Under the pieces are notes generated by a model. The model was not told the DNA's origin and ran no database searches. It worked only from the letters and a program-made list of their open reading frames with translations. DNA of 64,000 nucleotides. Origin: Thiotrichaceae bacterium. GTDB taxonomy: Bacteria > Pseudomonadota > Gammaproteobacteria > Beggiatoales > Beggiatoaceae. The position numbers and the translations under genes were made by a program. Of the stretch, positions 7,479-15,654 are shown piece by piece (position 1 is the stretch's first letter; every line of letters starts with the position of its first letter). The DNA is taken from contig JAABRD010000018.1 of the NCBI GenBank assembly GCA_011391085.1, positions 1 to 64,000 of the forward strand, given 5' to 3'.

Positions 7479-8065
7479 ACTTACACAATCCATTGCCAGA
7501 CACTTGGGAAGCCGTGCAGGCAGCCAGAGATGCCTTTGAAATCACTAACCGAATGGTGTTACAGCCGACTTCTTCTCATCCCACTTTACAAAAAATTCAG
7601 CACGAATTGCGCCACCAAACGGTTTATGAAGTGGGCAAATCTTTATCATCTCTTCCACTTCTTGACAGAAAAAAGAAATTTAAAGAACTGGAAAAGGAAA
7701 TCCATGGACTGTTAGTATTGGATTTGTGGGCAACGTTTGAACACTTCTTAGGAGAATATTTACTGGAAGTGTTAAAACCACAGAGTCAACCGGGTCAGCC
7801 TGTGCCCTTTGCTGAGTTGCTGAAATATAAGCGTCGCTGTGACGATCTGCAACGGTGGAAAATGGGAGACATTTTGGATTTTCTTAAAGAGAGTTCTTCT
7901 GATCCAAGAATGCCAAAGCTAATTGGGGATGCTAAAAATATCATGATGTACCGTAATTGGGTCGCCCATGCAGACCCCAGAAAAACGACTCGAACTCCCA
8001 CCGACCTTGAACTGACTTATAAAAATTTGAATGAACTCATTGAAATCCTCTTACAGACAGGATGA
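7475..8065 (+). CDS. HEPN-domain protein B, copy 3
   Basis: A 196-residue HEPN protein with GLLVLDLWATFEHFLGEYL in the central helix and IMMYRNWVAHAD (R-x4-H) near residue 170. The start follows GGAGGAACTGTC and overlaps gene A by ATGA. The gene ends one base before a PIN-toxin fragment, so the right end of the cassette array seems to have landed in, or recombined with, a resident vapC. RNase-type toxicity is inferred from the motif. Confidence 0.8.
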   Translation: MNLHNPLPDTWEAVQAARDAFEITNRMVLQPTSSHPTLQKIQHELRHQTVYEVGKSLSSLPLLDRKKKFKELEKEIHGLLVLDLWATFEHFLGEYLLEVLKPQSQPGQPVPFAELLKYKRRCDDLQRWKMGDILDFLKESSSDPRMPKLIGDAKNIMMYRNWVAHADPRKTTRTPTDLELTYKNLNELIEILLQTG

Positions 8066-8343
8066 TCAGTTAGGTGACTACGAAATTTTCCTTTCGGAAG
8101 TGGTTTTCCAAGAAATAGAACAAGCCCCAGCCGCTAAGAAACAATTCTTGTTAGACCTGATTGACAAATGTTCACCCACCGAATGCCACGGTTTCAGAAA
8201 TGGATGCGTTGATCAGTTGGAACTTGAAACATTTAGCTAATTTAAGGCGAATGACCCAAATTAACGAAATTAATTCAACGGAAGGCTACTCTAAAAAATT
8301 AGAACTTATTACACCTCTGGAGGTATCAGATGACTTATTATGA
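8066..8343 (+). pseudogene. broken PIN-domain (VapC-like) toxin
   Basis: Two out-of-frame pieces of one PIN toxin. From 8067 the first frame reads LGDYEIFLSEVVFQEIEQAP and LLDLIDKCSPTE. From about 8190 the second frame gives DALISWNLKHLANLRR and LELITPLEV, the typical PIN C-terminus. The N-terminal part with the first acidic residue is missing, and the middle of the domain seems deleted at the frame change. The 5' edge abuts the stop of the third HEPN gene. The 3' end overlaps the small gene at 8330 by 14 bases, an arrangement I recall from intact loci of this type. Confidence 0.7.
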
Positions 8344-8512
8344 TAAATCTTTAATAGAAGTATGGAGTTGGAAAGAAAAAGTGAACGAATCTTTCAGACA
8401 TTTAACTCTTTCTGAACAACTGACTAAATTGACCGAAAGTGCAGAAAAAAGACGGGGGGCAAAAGACCGGCGTGAATTGCCGACGGCGGTTGAAAAGAGG
8501 TTAGCTTACTAA
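8330..8512 (+). CDS. small TA-associated protein
   Basis: A 60-residue protein that begins MTYYDKSLIEVWSWKEKV, a pattern I recall in small proteins encoded directly after PIN toxins in cyanobacteria and other repeat-rich bacteria. GGAGG precedes the ATG at 8330. Since the toxin upstream is broken, this gene is probably a leftover partner. Its C-terminal part (KRRGAKDRRELP) is basic and may have drifted. Function unproven. Confidence 0.55.
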   Translation: MTYYDKSLIEVWSWKEKVNESFRHLTLSEQLTKLTESAEKRRGAKDRRELPTAVEKRLAY

Positions 8513-8583
8513 CAAAGAGAACCGCAAAATAAATACGGGCCATTTTCTAATCCACCTTACTGACGTCAACCCCCTTGAAAAAC

Positions 8584-8630
8584 CAATAGCCCCATCGTAC
8601 TCTTAAAGAGGTGACGAGGGGCTATTTTTG
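8584..8630 (+). terminator. hairpin terminator
   Basis: AATAGCCCCATCGTAC pairs imperfectly with GTGACGAGGGGCTATT, then TTTT. Fourth member of the local hairpin family. Confidence 0.7.
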
Positions 8631-8757
8631 GCGTGGATTAACCAGCCATCCCACTCCACCCCTGATCTTTAATTTAGAATTGAAATCCACCGGTAGCAAC
8701 GATGAGACCTTCATCAACTACGCACCATGTCATCATCTACTCAAATGAGGTCAAACC

Positions 8758-8967
8758 ATGAGAGAAGTAGTTAGCATCAATGAAGACCTGGTTAAACAAG
8801 CCTGGCAAATTCTCCAAGTCAAGAATTTCAATGAATTAGTCACATTGGCCTTAACGGAACTGGTCAAACAACATCAACCCTCACCACGGCCCAATTTAAT
8901 GGAGTTATATGGCCAAGGCGGAATACACGCGGATTATGACTACAAACAATTGCGAATTTCCCAATGA
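8758..8967 (+). CDS. VapB-type antitoxin
   Basis: A 69-residue antitoxin. The N-terminal ribbon-helix-helix region has VVSINEDLVKQAWQIL and NELVTLALTELVKQ, and the tail GGIHADYDYKQLR is the usual VapB toxin-binding end. GAGGT lies six bases before the ATG. It is followed by a damaged VapC, so the pair is probably inactive, although this antitoxin could still act on related loci. It would normally repress its own promoter. Confidence 0.75.
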   Translation: MREVVSINEDLVKQAWQILQVKNFNELVTLALTELVKQHQPSPRPNLMELYGQGGIHADYDYKQLRISQ

Positions 8968-9226
8968 GAATCACAAACAGGACGAATATTTAGTGGATAC
9001 GTCGGTTTGGATAGAATTTTTAAACGGGAAACCAGGGCCTGCCGTTGACCAACTCAAAATGTGGTTAACTACTGGGAAGATTGTGGGACTGACCGCCGCG
9101 ATTTATCAAGAAATTCTACAAGGTGCCGCTTCCGAGGCACATTTTCGGAAATTTCAAACTTATTTCAGTAGAACAACGGGTGATAGACACCTATCAAGCA
9201 GATCATACGTCACAAACATGCCATAA
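8964..9226 (+). pseudogene. vapC, frameshifted and truncated PIN toxin
   Basis: The natural start would be ATG 8964, overlapping the vapB stop as ATGA, and it reads MRITNR before going out of frame. The neighbouring frame gives EYLVDTSVWIEFL with the first PIN acidic residue, and YQEILQGA with the second. After FQTYFS a second shift is needed to reach VIDTYQA, and the C-terminal third with the last acidic cluster is absent. It is best read as a dead VapC with two shifts and a 3' loss. Sequencing error cannot explain the missing end. Confidence 0.7.
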
Positions 9227-9517
9227 AATCGATATTATTTTTATATAAATTTTACGGAAAAGCTATCAACATAAGTATTTTACTTATACCCATTTAGAAA
9301 AATCCTTATCACATACTTATAAAAATAAAATATTAAAATTCAGTTAAATTGTGTAAGCCACTGTATATAGAAAATTTTATATTATAACTAAAACATAAAT
9401 AAAAGTATTTGAACTGTTAATTTCCAATAGTAGGTATGGTTATATTTTTAGGAAAAATTTGCGTTTCTCCCCCAAAAGAGGTATCATTTCAATTTTAGAA
9501 CTTCAAGAGGACAAAAA
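9227..9517. other. AT-rich intergenic region before terC
   Basis: Strongly AT-rich, with no open frame of interest and no clear repeat. It probably holds the terC promoter. AGAGGA at 9507 is its ribosome site. Confidence 0.5.
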
Positions 9518-10273
9518 ATGGAATGGTTGTTTGACCCCAACGCCCTAGTCGCGTTGGCCACTTTAACCGCCTTAGAAATCATCTTAGGCATTGATAACAT
9601 TATCTTTATCGCCATCCTAGCTGGCAAATTACCCAAAGTTCAACAACATCTGGCCCGAACGATTGGGTTAGGGTTGGCCATGTTGACTCGTATCGCTTTA
9701 CTGCTGTCGTTGGTTTGGATGATGAAACTCACGGCGCCTTTGTTCAGTTTGTTTAGCCATGAAATCTCAGGACGAGATTTGATTCTCATCGTGGGTGGTC
9801 TGTTTCTGTTGGCAAAGAGTACCATGGAAATTCATGATAAGTTGGAAGGTGAGGAGGATGAAGGGGCTTCCAAAGTGGCGGTTTCCTTTACCAGTGTCAT
9901 CGTCCAAATCACGTTGCTAGATGTCGTCTTCTCCCTGGATTCCGTTATTACTGCGGTAGGTATGGCACAACAGGTTCAGGTGATGATTATCGCAGTGGTT
10001 ATCGCGGTCATCTTTATGATGTTCTTTTCAGGAACTATCAGTGACTTTGTAGAACAGCATCCAACAGTAAAAATGTTGGCCCTGAGTTTCCTTCTGATGA
10101 TTGGTATTGCCCTCCTTGGGGAAGGTCTCGATATGCACATTCCGAAAGGCTACATCTACTTTGCGATGGCTTTCTCAGTCGGTGTAGAAATGTTGAACTT
10201 GCGAATGCGCCGTCGTCAGGTGACGACCGCCTCACCTATCCACTTACGGCAGAAGTATAAGAGTAATAGATAG
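9518..10273 (+). CDS. TerC family integral membrane protein
   Basis: A 251-residue polytopic membrane protein of the TerC/YgdQ family, with about seven membrane helices. It carries the family acidic motifs LEIILGIDNIIF (about 19-30) and VFSLDSVITAVGM (about 139-151), thought to form a metal-binding site in the membrane. TerC-like proteins are linked to tellurite resistance and to metal export, notably manganese. An acidic loop (EGEEDEG, about 111-117) is cytoplasmic. It is monocistronic and ends at a strong hairpin terminator. Confidence 0.9.
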   Translation: MEWLFDPNALVALATLTALEIILGIDNIIFIAILAGKLPKVQQHLARTIGLGLAMLTRIALLLSLVWMMKLTAPLFSLFSHEISGRDLILIVGGLFLLAKSTMEIHDKLEGEEDEGASKVAVSFTSVIVQITLLDVVFSLDSVITAVGMAQQVQVMIIAVVIAVIFMMFFSGTISDFVEQHPTVKMLALSFLLMIGIALLGEGLDMHIPKGYIYFAMAFSVGVEMLNLRMRRRQVTTASPIHLRQKYKSNR

Positions 10274-10282
10274 TGTAATCCA

Positions 10283-10312
10283 TAGGAGTCCAAAACGTGT
10301 TTTGGACTCCTA
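10283..10312 (+). terminator. perfect GAGTCCAAAAC hairpin
   Basis: AGGAGTCCAAAAC and GTTTTGGACTCCT form perfect 13-base arms around a two-base centre, directly after terC. The same element recurs at 11627-11737 and 57243-57271, so it is also a member of a dispersed palindrome family. Confidence 0.8.
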
Positions 10313-10342
10313 ATTGCCTTATTTTTCATCAAGATAACAGTT

Positions 10343-11626
10343 ATGACAACCTTTTCGACTCTTATTGAAGACCAACTCCCCGCTTCCGCTTTATTAGGTC
10401 AAAACGGTCAAATTATCACTGATTTTACTCCCCAAGGCAATCTACCCATCCCCTTGTTACAAGGCACCGGTTTGCGCTTTCATTTAATTCCCCAAAGTAA
10501 GGTGATCACGGGGTTGCGCTTACGCTTCGGCACTTACTGTCGTCGCAACGATTGTCATCTCACTATCGTGATGAACGCGCAGTGGCAATGCCAAGTCCGT
10601 TTCCACGCCAGTTTATTGGCCGATAACCAATGGGTCGACATTGCTTTACCGATTCCACAACCTTGTCAGAAAGGGCAACCTGTAGAAATTTCTATTTATT
10701 CGGAAGACGCTACCGATAGTCAAAGGGTGGCACTGTGGTGTAGCAGAACCTTGCCTACCTTTGTTCCTACCTTGCCTCTCCTCTCTTCTCCGCCACTGAC
10801 TTTACCAGCAGTGTCTCAACCGCGTGTTAGCATCGTCATTCCGATCTTCAATAAAGCTTTATATACTTATAACTGTTTGTTGACCGTACTGGCTTGTGAC
10901 CCTGACATCAGTAAAGAAGTGATTATTGTCAACAATGCTTCCAGAGATGAGACGACTGAATTATTGAATCATTTACAAGGCGCCTTCATTATGATTCATA
11001 ATGAGGAAAATCAAGGCTTTGTTCAAGCCTGTCGCCAAGGGGCAAGCGAAGCCAACGGAGAATTTATCTTGTTTTTAAACAACGACACGCAAGTTCTCCC
11101 AGGTTGGTTAACCAGCCTCGTCAACTTGATGGATGCTGACCCTCAAATAGGTATCGCAGGGTCAAAATTGATCTATCCCAATGGTCGTCTGCAAGAAGCT
11201 GGCGGAATCATTTTTAGTGATGCCAGTGGTTGGAATTATGGACGTTTACAAGACCCGACGGACCCGCGATTTGACTACAGTCGAGAAGTCGATTATTGTT
11301 CGGGGGCCAGTTTGATGATAAGGAAGTCCGTTTGGGAACAGTTGGGCGGTTTTGACATGCGCTTTGCACCAGCCTATTATGAGGATACGGACTTGTGTTT
11401 TGCGACCTGGCAAGCGGGGTATAAAGTCTATTTTTGTCACACTTCGGAAGTGGTTCACCATGAAGGAATCACCGCTGGGACCGACTTAACACAAGGGTAT
11501 AAGGCTTATCAAGTGGTGAATCGGGAGAAATTTATGGAAAAATGGCAGACGGTTTTGGAATCGCAACATTATCCGCCGGGGACACCCGCAGAACGGGCGA
11601 TAGAGAGATTGACGAGAAATAATTGA
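10343..11626 (+). CDS. glycosyltransferase family 2 with N-terminal beta domain
   Basis: A 427-residue protein. Residues 1-140 form a beta-rich domain of unknown role. From about 160 a GT-A fold of family GT2 follows: RVSIVIPIFNKALYTY, EVIIVNNASRDET, then the nucleotide-sugar/metal motif FLNNDTQ (about 245-251), and YEDTDLCFATWQAGY with the ED acceptor-site acidic residues. Such enzymes transfer sugars from nucleotide donors to surface polysaccharide or O-antigen. No membrane helix is present, so it is likely cytoplasmic or peripheral. The N-terminal module may bind carbohydrate. The sugar is unknown. Confidence 0.85.
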   Translation: MTTFSTLIEDQLPASALLGQNGQIITDFTPQGNLPIPLLQGTGLRFHLIPQSKVITGLRLRFGTYCRRNDCHLTIVMNAQWQCQVRFHASLLADNQWVDIALPIPQPCQKGQPVEISIYSEDATDSQRVALWCSRTLPTFVPTLPLLSSPPLTLPAVSQPRVSIVIPIFNKALYTYNCLLTVLACDPDISKEVIIVNNASRDETTELLNHLQGAFIMIHNEENQGFVQACRQGASEANGEFILFLNNDTQVLPGWLTSLVNLMDADPQIGIAGSKLIYPNGRLQEAGGIIFSDASGWNYGRLQDPTDPRFDYSREVDYCSGASLMIRKSVWEQLGGFDMRFAPAYYEDTDLCFATWQAGYKVYFCHTSEVVHHEGITAGTDLTQGYKAYQVVNREKFMEKWQTVLESQHYPPGTPAERAIERLTRNN

Positions 11627-11737
11627 GGAGTCCAAAACAGGGTTTGGACAACGAGAAATGATTGAGGAGTCCAAAACATGTTTTGGACGAATTTAAATCG
11701 TCTGCTACCCAAAACAGGTTTTGGAACTCCAACGGTT
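11627..11737. repeat. cluster of GAGTCCAAAAC palindromes
   Basis: Three successive copies of the GAGTCCAAAAC/GTTTTGGAC element lie between convergent genes, separated by a repeated AACGAGAAATGATTGAG spacer. Likely a bidirectional terminator region that has expanded. Confidence 0.7.
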
Positions 11738-11750
11738 AAATGAGATTCAC

Positions 11751-12494
11751 TCAATGATTACCTCTCCGTTGTCGCACCGCCTCAAACAAACAAATTCCCG
11801 TTGCCACTGACACATTTAAACTCTCGACCTTCCCTTGCATTGGAATACTGACTAACACATCACAATTCTCCCGTGTCAACCGACGTAAACCAGACCCTTC
11901 GGCGCCTAATACCCAAGCCAATGGCCCAGTCAAACGTGCCGCAAAGAGAGAGGTTTCGCCACCTTGGTCGGCCCCCACAATCCATACCCCTTGTTGTTGT
12001 AACCAACGCAACGTATTGGCTAAATTCGTCACCTGAATCACCGGCACCCTCTCGGCGGCACCGCTGGCGACTTTATGGACGGTAGGCGATAATGGACAAG
12101 CGCGATGCTTAGGTACCACAACGGCATGAATCCCCGCCGCGTCTGCGGTTCGCAAACATGCGCCTAAATTATGCGGGTCTTGCACTTCATCGAGAATCAA
12201 TAAGAAGGGAGGTACAGACAAGTTCGCTAGACCCTCTTCTAAGGTCAAGGAGGTCTGAAGCTGACGGGATTGACAACGAATCAGAATACCTTGATGGACG
12301 CCACCGTCACTGAATTTATCTAACGTCTTCTTAGGTACCCGCTGAATGGCCAACCCTTGGGTCGCGGCCTGTTTCAATAGCGCATCAAATTTCGCATCGC
12401 TACGTCCCTCTTGTGTCCAAATTTCTATGACGCGACTCATATCCTGTTCAAATATCTGTCGCACCGCATGAAAACCAAAAACTTGTTCAGTCAT
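11751..12494 (-). CDS. rlmB: 23S rRNA (guanosine-2251-2'-O)-methyltransferase RlmB
   Basis: A 247-residue SPOUT methyltransferase. The N-terminal substrate-binding domain (1-75) is followed by the trefoil-knot domain with the family motifs NLGACLRTADAAG (about 108-120), VLGAEGSGLRRLTRE (about 193-207) and IPMQGKVESLNVSVATG (about 216-232). RlmB methylates the ribose of G2251 in the 23S rRNA peptidyl-transferase loop using S-adenosylmethionine. Length and motif spacing are normal. A run of four GAATAAT repeats lies just upstream of its start. Confidence 0.93.
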   Translation of the reverse strand: MTEQVFGFHAVRQIFEQDMSRVIEIWTQEGRSDAKFDALLKQAATQGLAIQRVPKKTLDKFSDGGVHQGILIRCQSRQLQTSLTLEEGLANLSVPPFLLILDEVQDPHNLGACLRTADAAGIHAVVVPKHRACPLSPTVHKVASGAAERVPVIQVTNLANTLRWLQQQGVWIVGADQGGETSLFAARLTGPLAWVLGAEGSGLRRLTRENCDVLVSIPMQGKVESLNVSVATGICLFEAVRQRRGNH

Positions 12495-12501
12495 TTTGAA
12501 T

Positions 12502-12529
12502 GAATAATGAATAATGAATAATGAATAAT
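12502..12529. repeat. GAATAAT heptanucleotide tandem repeat (4 copies)
   Basis: Four exact copies of GAATAAT begin eight bases upstream of the rlmB start codon. Related strings appear at 12664-12700 and upstream of asnB (50452-50482). It could alter the leader length by slippage. Confidence 0.75.
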
Positions 12530-12695
12530 AACTCCAGAGTTCAAAGCGTAGCTTTGTGACTCCTGGGTTTGTTTATGGTTTATCTGTGAATTATTTAACT
12601 TACTGAAAATAAAAGCAGTTAATCGTATTTAAAAGATTTTTGTAACCCGTACCTCTTGCTTAATAGACAATGGATAATAGATAATAAATAATACC

Positions 12696-12728
12696 GAATA
12701 ACGATTATAACATAGAAAATCGTTATTC
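12696..12728. promoter_or_regulatory. hairpin in the rlmB-comM divergent region
   Basis: GAATAACGATT and AATCGTTATTC form perfect 11-base arms with an 11-base loop, 33 bases before the comM start. It could be an operator or an mRNA leader stem. Confidence 0.5.
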
Positions 12729-12760
12729 ATTACTCCTCATTCATTGAAGAAGAAATCCAT

Positions 12761-14266
12761 TTGAGTTCCTTAGCCATTGTTCATAGTCGTGCCCAGGTAG
12801 GGATTCAAGCGTTGCCAGTCACCATTGAAGTTCATTTGACCAATGGTTCACCGCGCTTGTCTATTGTGGGTCTTCCAGAAGCGGCAGTCAAAGAAAGTCA
12901 AGACCGTGTGCGTAGTGCATTACTCAATAGTCAATTTGAATTTCCCCTCGCCCGTTTCACTATCAATCTAGCCCCTGCGGATTTACCCAAAGAGGGCGGA
13001 CGTTTTGACCTGGCGATTGCGTTAGGAATTTTAGCTGCCTCTCGGCAAATTCCAAAGGACATGTTGCATCAATACGAATTTTTGGGCGAATTGGCATTGA
13101 CGGGGGAGATTCGTCCTGTGCGCGGTGCGTTACCCGCGGCCTTGCAAGTGCGTAAGGCGCAACGTCACATTGTCATTCCCTTTGAAAATGCCGCGGAAGC
13201 GGGCAAGGTCAGTCAAGTGTCGATTTTGCCAGTGAGACACTTGTTAGAAGTGTGTAATCACTTGCAAAAGGTTGCCCCCATTACGCCTTACAATTCTGCC
13301 ACAGTCTCTTCTGTCACCCCGCGAATGATTCCAGATTTGAGTGATGTCAGAGGTCAACATCATGCAAAACGGGCTTTGGAAGTAGCGGCGGCAGGAGGAC
13401 ATAATCTGTTGATGTTAGGTCCACCTGGCACTGGCAAAACGATGTTAGCGACCAGAATCCCTGGCATTTTACCACCCATGACAGAAAGTGAAGCGTTGGA
13501 AACGGCTATTGTGATTTCTATCAGTAACAATGGCTTTGACGCTTCAACCTGGGGACTGCGCCCCTTTCGGGCCCCGCATCACACCGCTTCTGGTGTAGCC
13601 TTGGTGGGAGGCGGCAGTTCACCGCGGCCTGGTGAGATTTCGTTGGCCCATAACGGAGTCTTGTTTTTAGATGAACTCCCAGAATTTGACAAACGGGTTT
13701 TAGAAGTGTTACGTGAACCACTGGAATCTGGCCGAATCATTATTTCACGGGCGGCCCATCAAGCAGAATTTCCAGCGCATTTTCAATTGGTAACAGCCAT
13801 GAATCCTTGTCCCTGTGGTTACTTCGGAGATCCAGGAGGACGTTGTCAGTGTAGTCCAGAATTGGTGCGACGGTATCGGACTCGAATTTCGGGCCCCCTT
13901 TTGGATAGAATCGATATTCATATCGAAGTGCCTAATTTGCCCAGGGCCGAATTACGTGAAGACATGCTTAGGGAAACCAGTGCCGAAGTGCGTACCCGTG
14001 TGGTAGCTGCCCGGGAACGTCAAGTGCAACGGTGTGGAAAATCGAATAGTCAGTTGACCTCCCGGGAGATTGAAGAAGTATGTCGATTAAGTCCCAATGA
14101 TGAACGATTATTGGATGCTGCCATTGAACAATTGGGACTCTCGGCACGGGCGTGGCATCGGATTTTGAAGGTAGCCAGGACCGTGGCAGATTTGGCCGGT
14201 AGTGACAATATTCAAACGTCGCATTTGACGGAAGCAATTATGTATCGGCGGTTGGAGAGGAGGTAA
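12761..14266 (+). CDS. comM: YifB/ComM family Mg-chelatase-like AAA ATPase
   Basis: A 501-residue protein. The N-terminal lon-protease-like fold carries VGLPEAAVKESQDRVRSAL (about 37-55). The AAA+ core has Walker A GPPGTGKTM (about 227-235), Walker B VLFLDELPEF and the zinc-type CPCGYFGDPGGRCQC cluster. The C-terminal Mg-chelatase domain follows. ComM is a hexameric helicase that aids branch migration during natural transformation. The start is TTG at 12761, preceded by AGAAGAAA; the family N-terminus (SLAIVHSRA) agrees with that start. A comF homologue lies at 43519, but no uptake genes are present here. Confidence 0.92.
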   Translation: MSSLAIVHSRAQVGIQALPVTIEVHLTNGSPRLSIVGLPEAAVKESQDRVRSALLNSQFEFPLARFTINLAPADLPKEGGRFDLAIALGILAASRQIPKDMLHQYEFLGELALTGEIRPVRGALPAALQVRKAQRHIVIPFENAAEAGKVSQVSILPVRHLLEVCNHLQKVAPITPYNSATVSSVTPRMIPDLSDVRGQHHAKRALEVAAAGGHNLLMLGPPGTGKTMLATRIPGILPPMTESEALETAIVISISNNGFDASTWGLRPFRAPHHTASGVALVGGGSSPRPGEISLAHNGVLFLDELPEFDKRVLEVLREPLESGRIIISRAAHQAEFPAHFQLVTAMNPCPCGYFGDPGGRCQCSPELVRRYRTRISGPLLDRIDIHIEVPNLPRAELREDMLRETSAEVRTRVVAARERQVQRCGKSNSQLTSREIEEVCRLSPNDERLLDAAIEQLGLSARAWHRILKVARTVADLAGSDNIQTSHLTEAIMYRRLERR

Positions 14267-14414
14267 AGCTACGCTACCGTCTCTACTCCAGTTCGATACA
14301 CCGGAGTGGAGCCTTTAGCCCGCAGGAAGTGCCGCGAATGTAAACCAGGTGCTGATTCCCGCCGGCTAACGCCTTGACTCCGGTACCTAAAATGAGTTTT
14401 TCCTTCCAGTTTGT

Positions 14415-14494
14415 GTAGGGTGGGCAACAGTTTTATCGTTGCCCACCAAATTGAATTTTTAAGGTGGGCAAAAAACACCAGCCCACCCTACCTG
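14415..14494. repeat. GTAGGGTGGGCAAC palindrome
   Basis: Facing copies of AGGGTGGGCAACAG and its complement, with an inner CGTTGCCCACC. Its right end abuts the TerD fragment at 14496. Relatives are at 17535, 28538, 30281, 31719, 32097 and 35009. Confidence 0.75.
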
Positions 14495-14495
14495 G

Positions 14496-14588
14496 CTTCA
14501 TCTTTATTGAGGCACAGGTAAGGGAAGTTATCTAAGTGGCCTAAGTTGGCAAAATAGACTAAGCCCCGTTGACCCGTTTTGGTTTCAT
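14496..14588 (-). pseudogene. TerD-like gene fragment
   Basis: About 93 bases read on the minus strand match the middle of the intact TerD-like gene at 22222, encoding GQRGLVYFANLGHLDNF and PYLCLNKDE. No start or stop belongs to it, and it stops abruptly at a palindrome on one side. It is the smallest of three copies in the window and is clearly non-functional. Confidence 0.75.
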
Positions 14589-14634
14589 CAGATGACTTCA
14601 CTATTAACTTGCACCAGCGTGGGAGTAGAGCAAA

Positions 14635-15039
14635 CTAGATAAACTCTTCTTCCACAGCCCCCACAAAATAGAACCCATCCTGTTGACAAGCCTCTTCTAA
14701 ACGTTGCGGCTGTAACACTTCTAAACGCCAAAACGGTTGATGGTGTTGTAATTGGCTACGTTTCCCCACATACGGTTCTTTGGTGCGGCGGGCCCGGAAA
14801 TAGAAAATTTTTCCCGCAGGTGAAGGAGTCATAAAAATCTGACGTTCCTTCTTTTGCAAGGACAAAATCACGAGTTTCTCCTGACTAATCGCTTCCAATA
14901 AATATGAATCTTGCAATTTCCCAGCCTGTTCTTCGATAAAAAAACCGCCTGGAAAATCGCAATCCTCTTCTTCGTCAGGAAAGACCCAACCCGGTTTGGC
15001 TTTAGAACTGCGACAGAGATAGAGAACTTTATTTGTCAT
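14635..15039 (-). CDS. hypothetical protein, 134 aa
   Basis: A 134-residue cytoplasmic protein of unrecognised family. It has an acidic segment (PDEEEDCDF), a central beta-strand region (LVILSLQKKERQIFM) and an acidic C-terminus (GAVEEEFI). AGGAGA lies a few bases before the ATG at 15039. It follows the decayed DUF3990-like gene in the same direction with only about 11 bases between, and may have been its partner or immunity gene. Confidence 0.55.
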   Translation of the reverse strand: MTNKVLYLCRSSKAKPGWVFPDEEEDCDFPGGFFIEEQAGKLQDSYLLEAISQEKLVILSLQKKERQIFMTPSPAGKIFYFRARRTKEPYVGKRSQLQHHQPFWRLEVLQPQRLEEACQQDGFYFVGAVEEEFI

Positions 15040-15050
15040 ACGGTTCTCCT

Positions 15051-15458
15051 GATAACAGCGTTGCTATTGAGTAATCGTTCGACCATGTTGGATTCCTATT
15101 TGAATTGTTCTTCACCCTTGCCCAGGTGGTCTCCCACGATGGGCGCGTAAATGAGATTACGATGGAATAAATAGGTTCTGGTTTATCCTGGTGTCTTGAT
15201 CTGTCGTCGATAAGCATAAGTTTGGGCTGGTGTTGTAAGAATCAGTGGGTCTAAATCATAAAAATCTTGGTCTGAAATCGCAATTTCTAAAACGGTCAAG
15301 GATTTATATTTGTGCCAAGCGCATTCTTTAGCGGTGTAGAAAGATAGGGTGGTATAAAAACCACGACCTAGTTCACCTCCTCCTAAAGAAACCTCTAGTT
15401 GACCTGCTATTAGTTTATCTAGGTCTTCTTGACGACAGCCGTGATAGAAAATTATCAT
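15051..15458 (-). pseudogene. decayed DUF3990-like (ADP-ribosyltransferase-fold) protein
   Basis: The intact first part (91 codons, 15458-15183) begins MIIFYHGC and contains GRGFYTTLSFYTAKECA, typical of the DUF3990/ART-like fold in which the HG and GFY motifs line the NAD pocket. The frame ends early. In a shifted frame the DNA continues with YLFHRNLIYAPIVGDHLGKG, then an in-frame TAG, then MVERLLNSNAVI. These are the expected C-terminal parts, so at least one frameshift and one nonsense change have killed the gene. The family often acts as toxins. Confidence 0.6.
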
Positions 15459-15555
15459 CGTGTTTTACATGCTTCCAGAAAAATTTGGTGTGCTATTTGC
15501 GAAAAAGTTTCTGAATAACACCATGGCATCTACACCGTTGCCTGGGAACGAACCA

Positions 15556-15650
15556 AGTAGGGTGCGTCCCACGCACCTTTCTCAACTCCGCCTGTTCTGT
15601 GGAACTTGACCCACATTTGAGAATGGTGCGTAGGACGCACCTTACGCTGG
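15556..15650. repeat. GGTGCGTCCCACGCACC palindrome, copy 1
   Basis: Outer arms TAGGGTGCGTCCCACGCACC and GGTGCGTAGGACGCACC flank a short spacer. Other copies are at 16572, 18700 and 22119, all inside the TA hotspot. Confidence 0.8.
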
Positions 15651-15654
15651 CTGA

